Shown here: positions 14,333 to 14,380 of the stretch, in pieces
Position numbering within the stretch: position 1 is the stretch's first letter
Layout: each line of letters opens with the position of its first letter
NCBI GenBank assembly: GCA_046343415.1
Contig: JBKDNL010000070.1
Coordinates: forward strand, 1-14,380
DNA: 14,380 nucleotides
Direction of reading: 5' to 3'
DNA from: JALHMQ01 sp020248785
GTDB taxonomy: Bacteria > Pseudomonadota > Gammaproteobacteria > Burkholderiales > Burkholderiaceae_F
Translations under genes and position numbers: made by a program
The notes under the pieces: model-generated
Databases searched by the model: none
What the model saw: only the letters and a program-made list of their open reading frames with translations
Told to the model about the DNA's origin: nothing

Positions 14333-14337
14333 ATTCT
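13781..14337 (+). mobile_element. IS5-family insertion sequence, copy 2 (5'-truncated)
   Basis: Same element and same orientation as copy 1, matching its 101-657 with about 92% identity. It begins abruptly inside the transposase gene next to the broken SDR and ends with the same GATTCT. The left end and the first part of the transposase are deleted, so this copy cannot move by itself. Confidence 0.85.
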
Positions 14338-14363
14338 TGGCCCCCAATCGCTAACGACGCAAC

Positions 14364-14380
14364 ATGAAAATTCGCCCTAT
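14364..14380 (+). CDS. Possible start of a downstream gene (first codons only)
   Basis: ATG AAA ATT CGC CCT follows the IS end by 26 bp and runs off the window. There is no clear Shine-Dalgarno in front, and five codons cannot identify a product. Confidence 0.15.

Noticed and set aside
1..14337. A composite transposon moving 13 kb
   Set aside because: Cargo is core genes in usual order, the right copy is truncated, and the copies are about 8% diverged.
14364..14380. groES start (MKIRP...)
   Set aside because: The sixth codon begins AT and cannot be the Leu expected in MK(I/L)RPL; too few codons and no heat-shock promoter seen.
1..14380. CRISPR array, phage genes or defence genes
   Set aside because: No regularly spaced repeats and no recognisable cas, phage structural, toxin-antitoxin or restriction genes were seen on either strand.

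Overview
The window reads as a chromosomal segment of a GC-rich betaproteobacterium, most likely Burkholderiales. This rests on the gene set and order (rpfE-like, recJ, prfB, lysS on one strand, lolC-lolD diverging beside them) and on the look of the proteins. I cannot name a genus. Most of the window is ordinary, tightly packed core genome, but both ends carry related pieces of one IS5-family insertion sequence in the same orientation (about 92% identical over 537 bp by hand count).

Left end (1-890): the 3' part of the IS stops at 657. It lies 15 bp upstream of iscX, which therefore has no fdx/hscA neighbour in front of it within the window. The IS end carries a perfect TATAAT facing iscX.

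Leftward cassette (891-4032, minus strand): NUDIX hydrolase, cupin protein, SbtA-type sodium-dependent bicarbonate permease, SbtB-like PII protein and a small UbiC/chorismate-lyase-like protein. Neighbours overlap by 4-8 bp or are 2 nt apart, so this looks like one translationally coupled operon for inorganic-carbon uptake and its control. It converges on iscX.

Core block (4105-11388, minus strand): rpfE-like, recJ, a rhomboid protease, prfB with its autoregulatory +1 frameshift, a short-chain dehydrogenase and lysS. An rpfE/lolC divergent gap leads rightward to lolC and lolD (11486-13415), which overlap by 8 bp and form the lipoprotein-releasing ABC transporter.

Right end (13411-14380): a degenerate tRNA with a CAU anticodon overlaps the lolD stop codon. 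After it comes an SDR gene cut off after about 73 codons and joined to the second, 5'-truncated IS copy. The junction creates a chimeric 256-codon reading frame. This end looks like a scar of repeated insertion and deletion.

I found no CRISPR array, phage genes or defence system. The most unusual material is the sbtAB cassette with its unplaced third gene, and the IS/tRNA scars at the borders.
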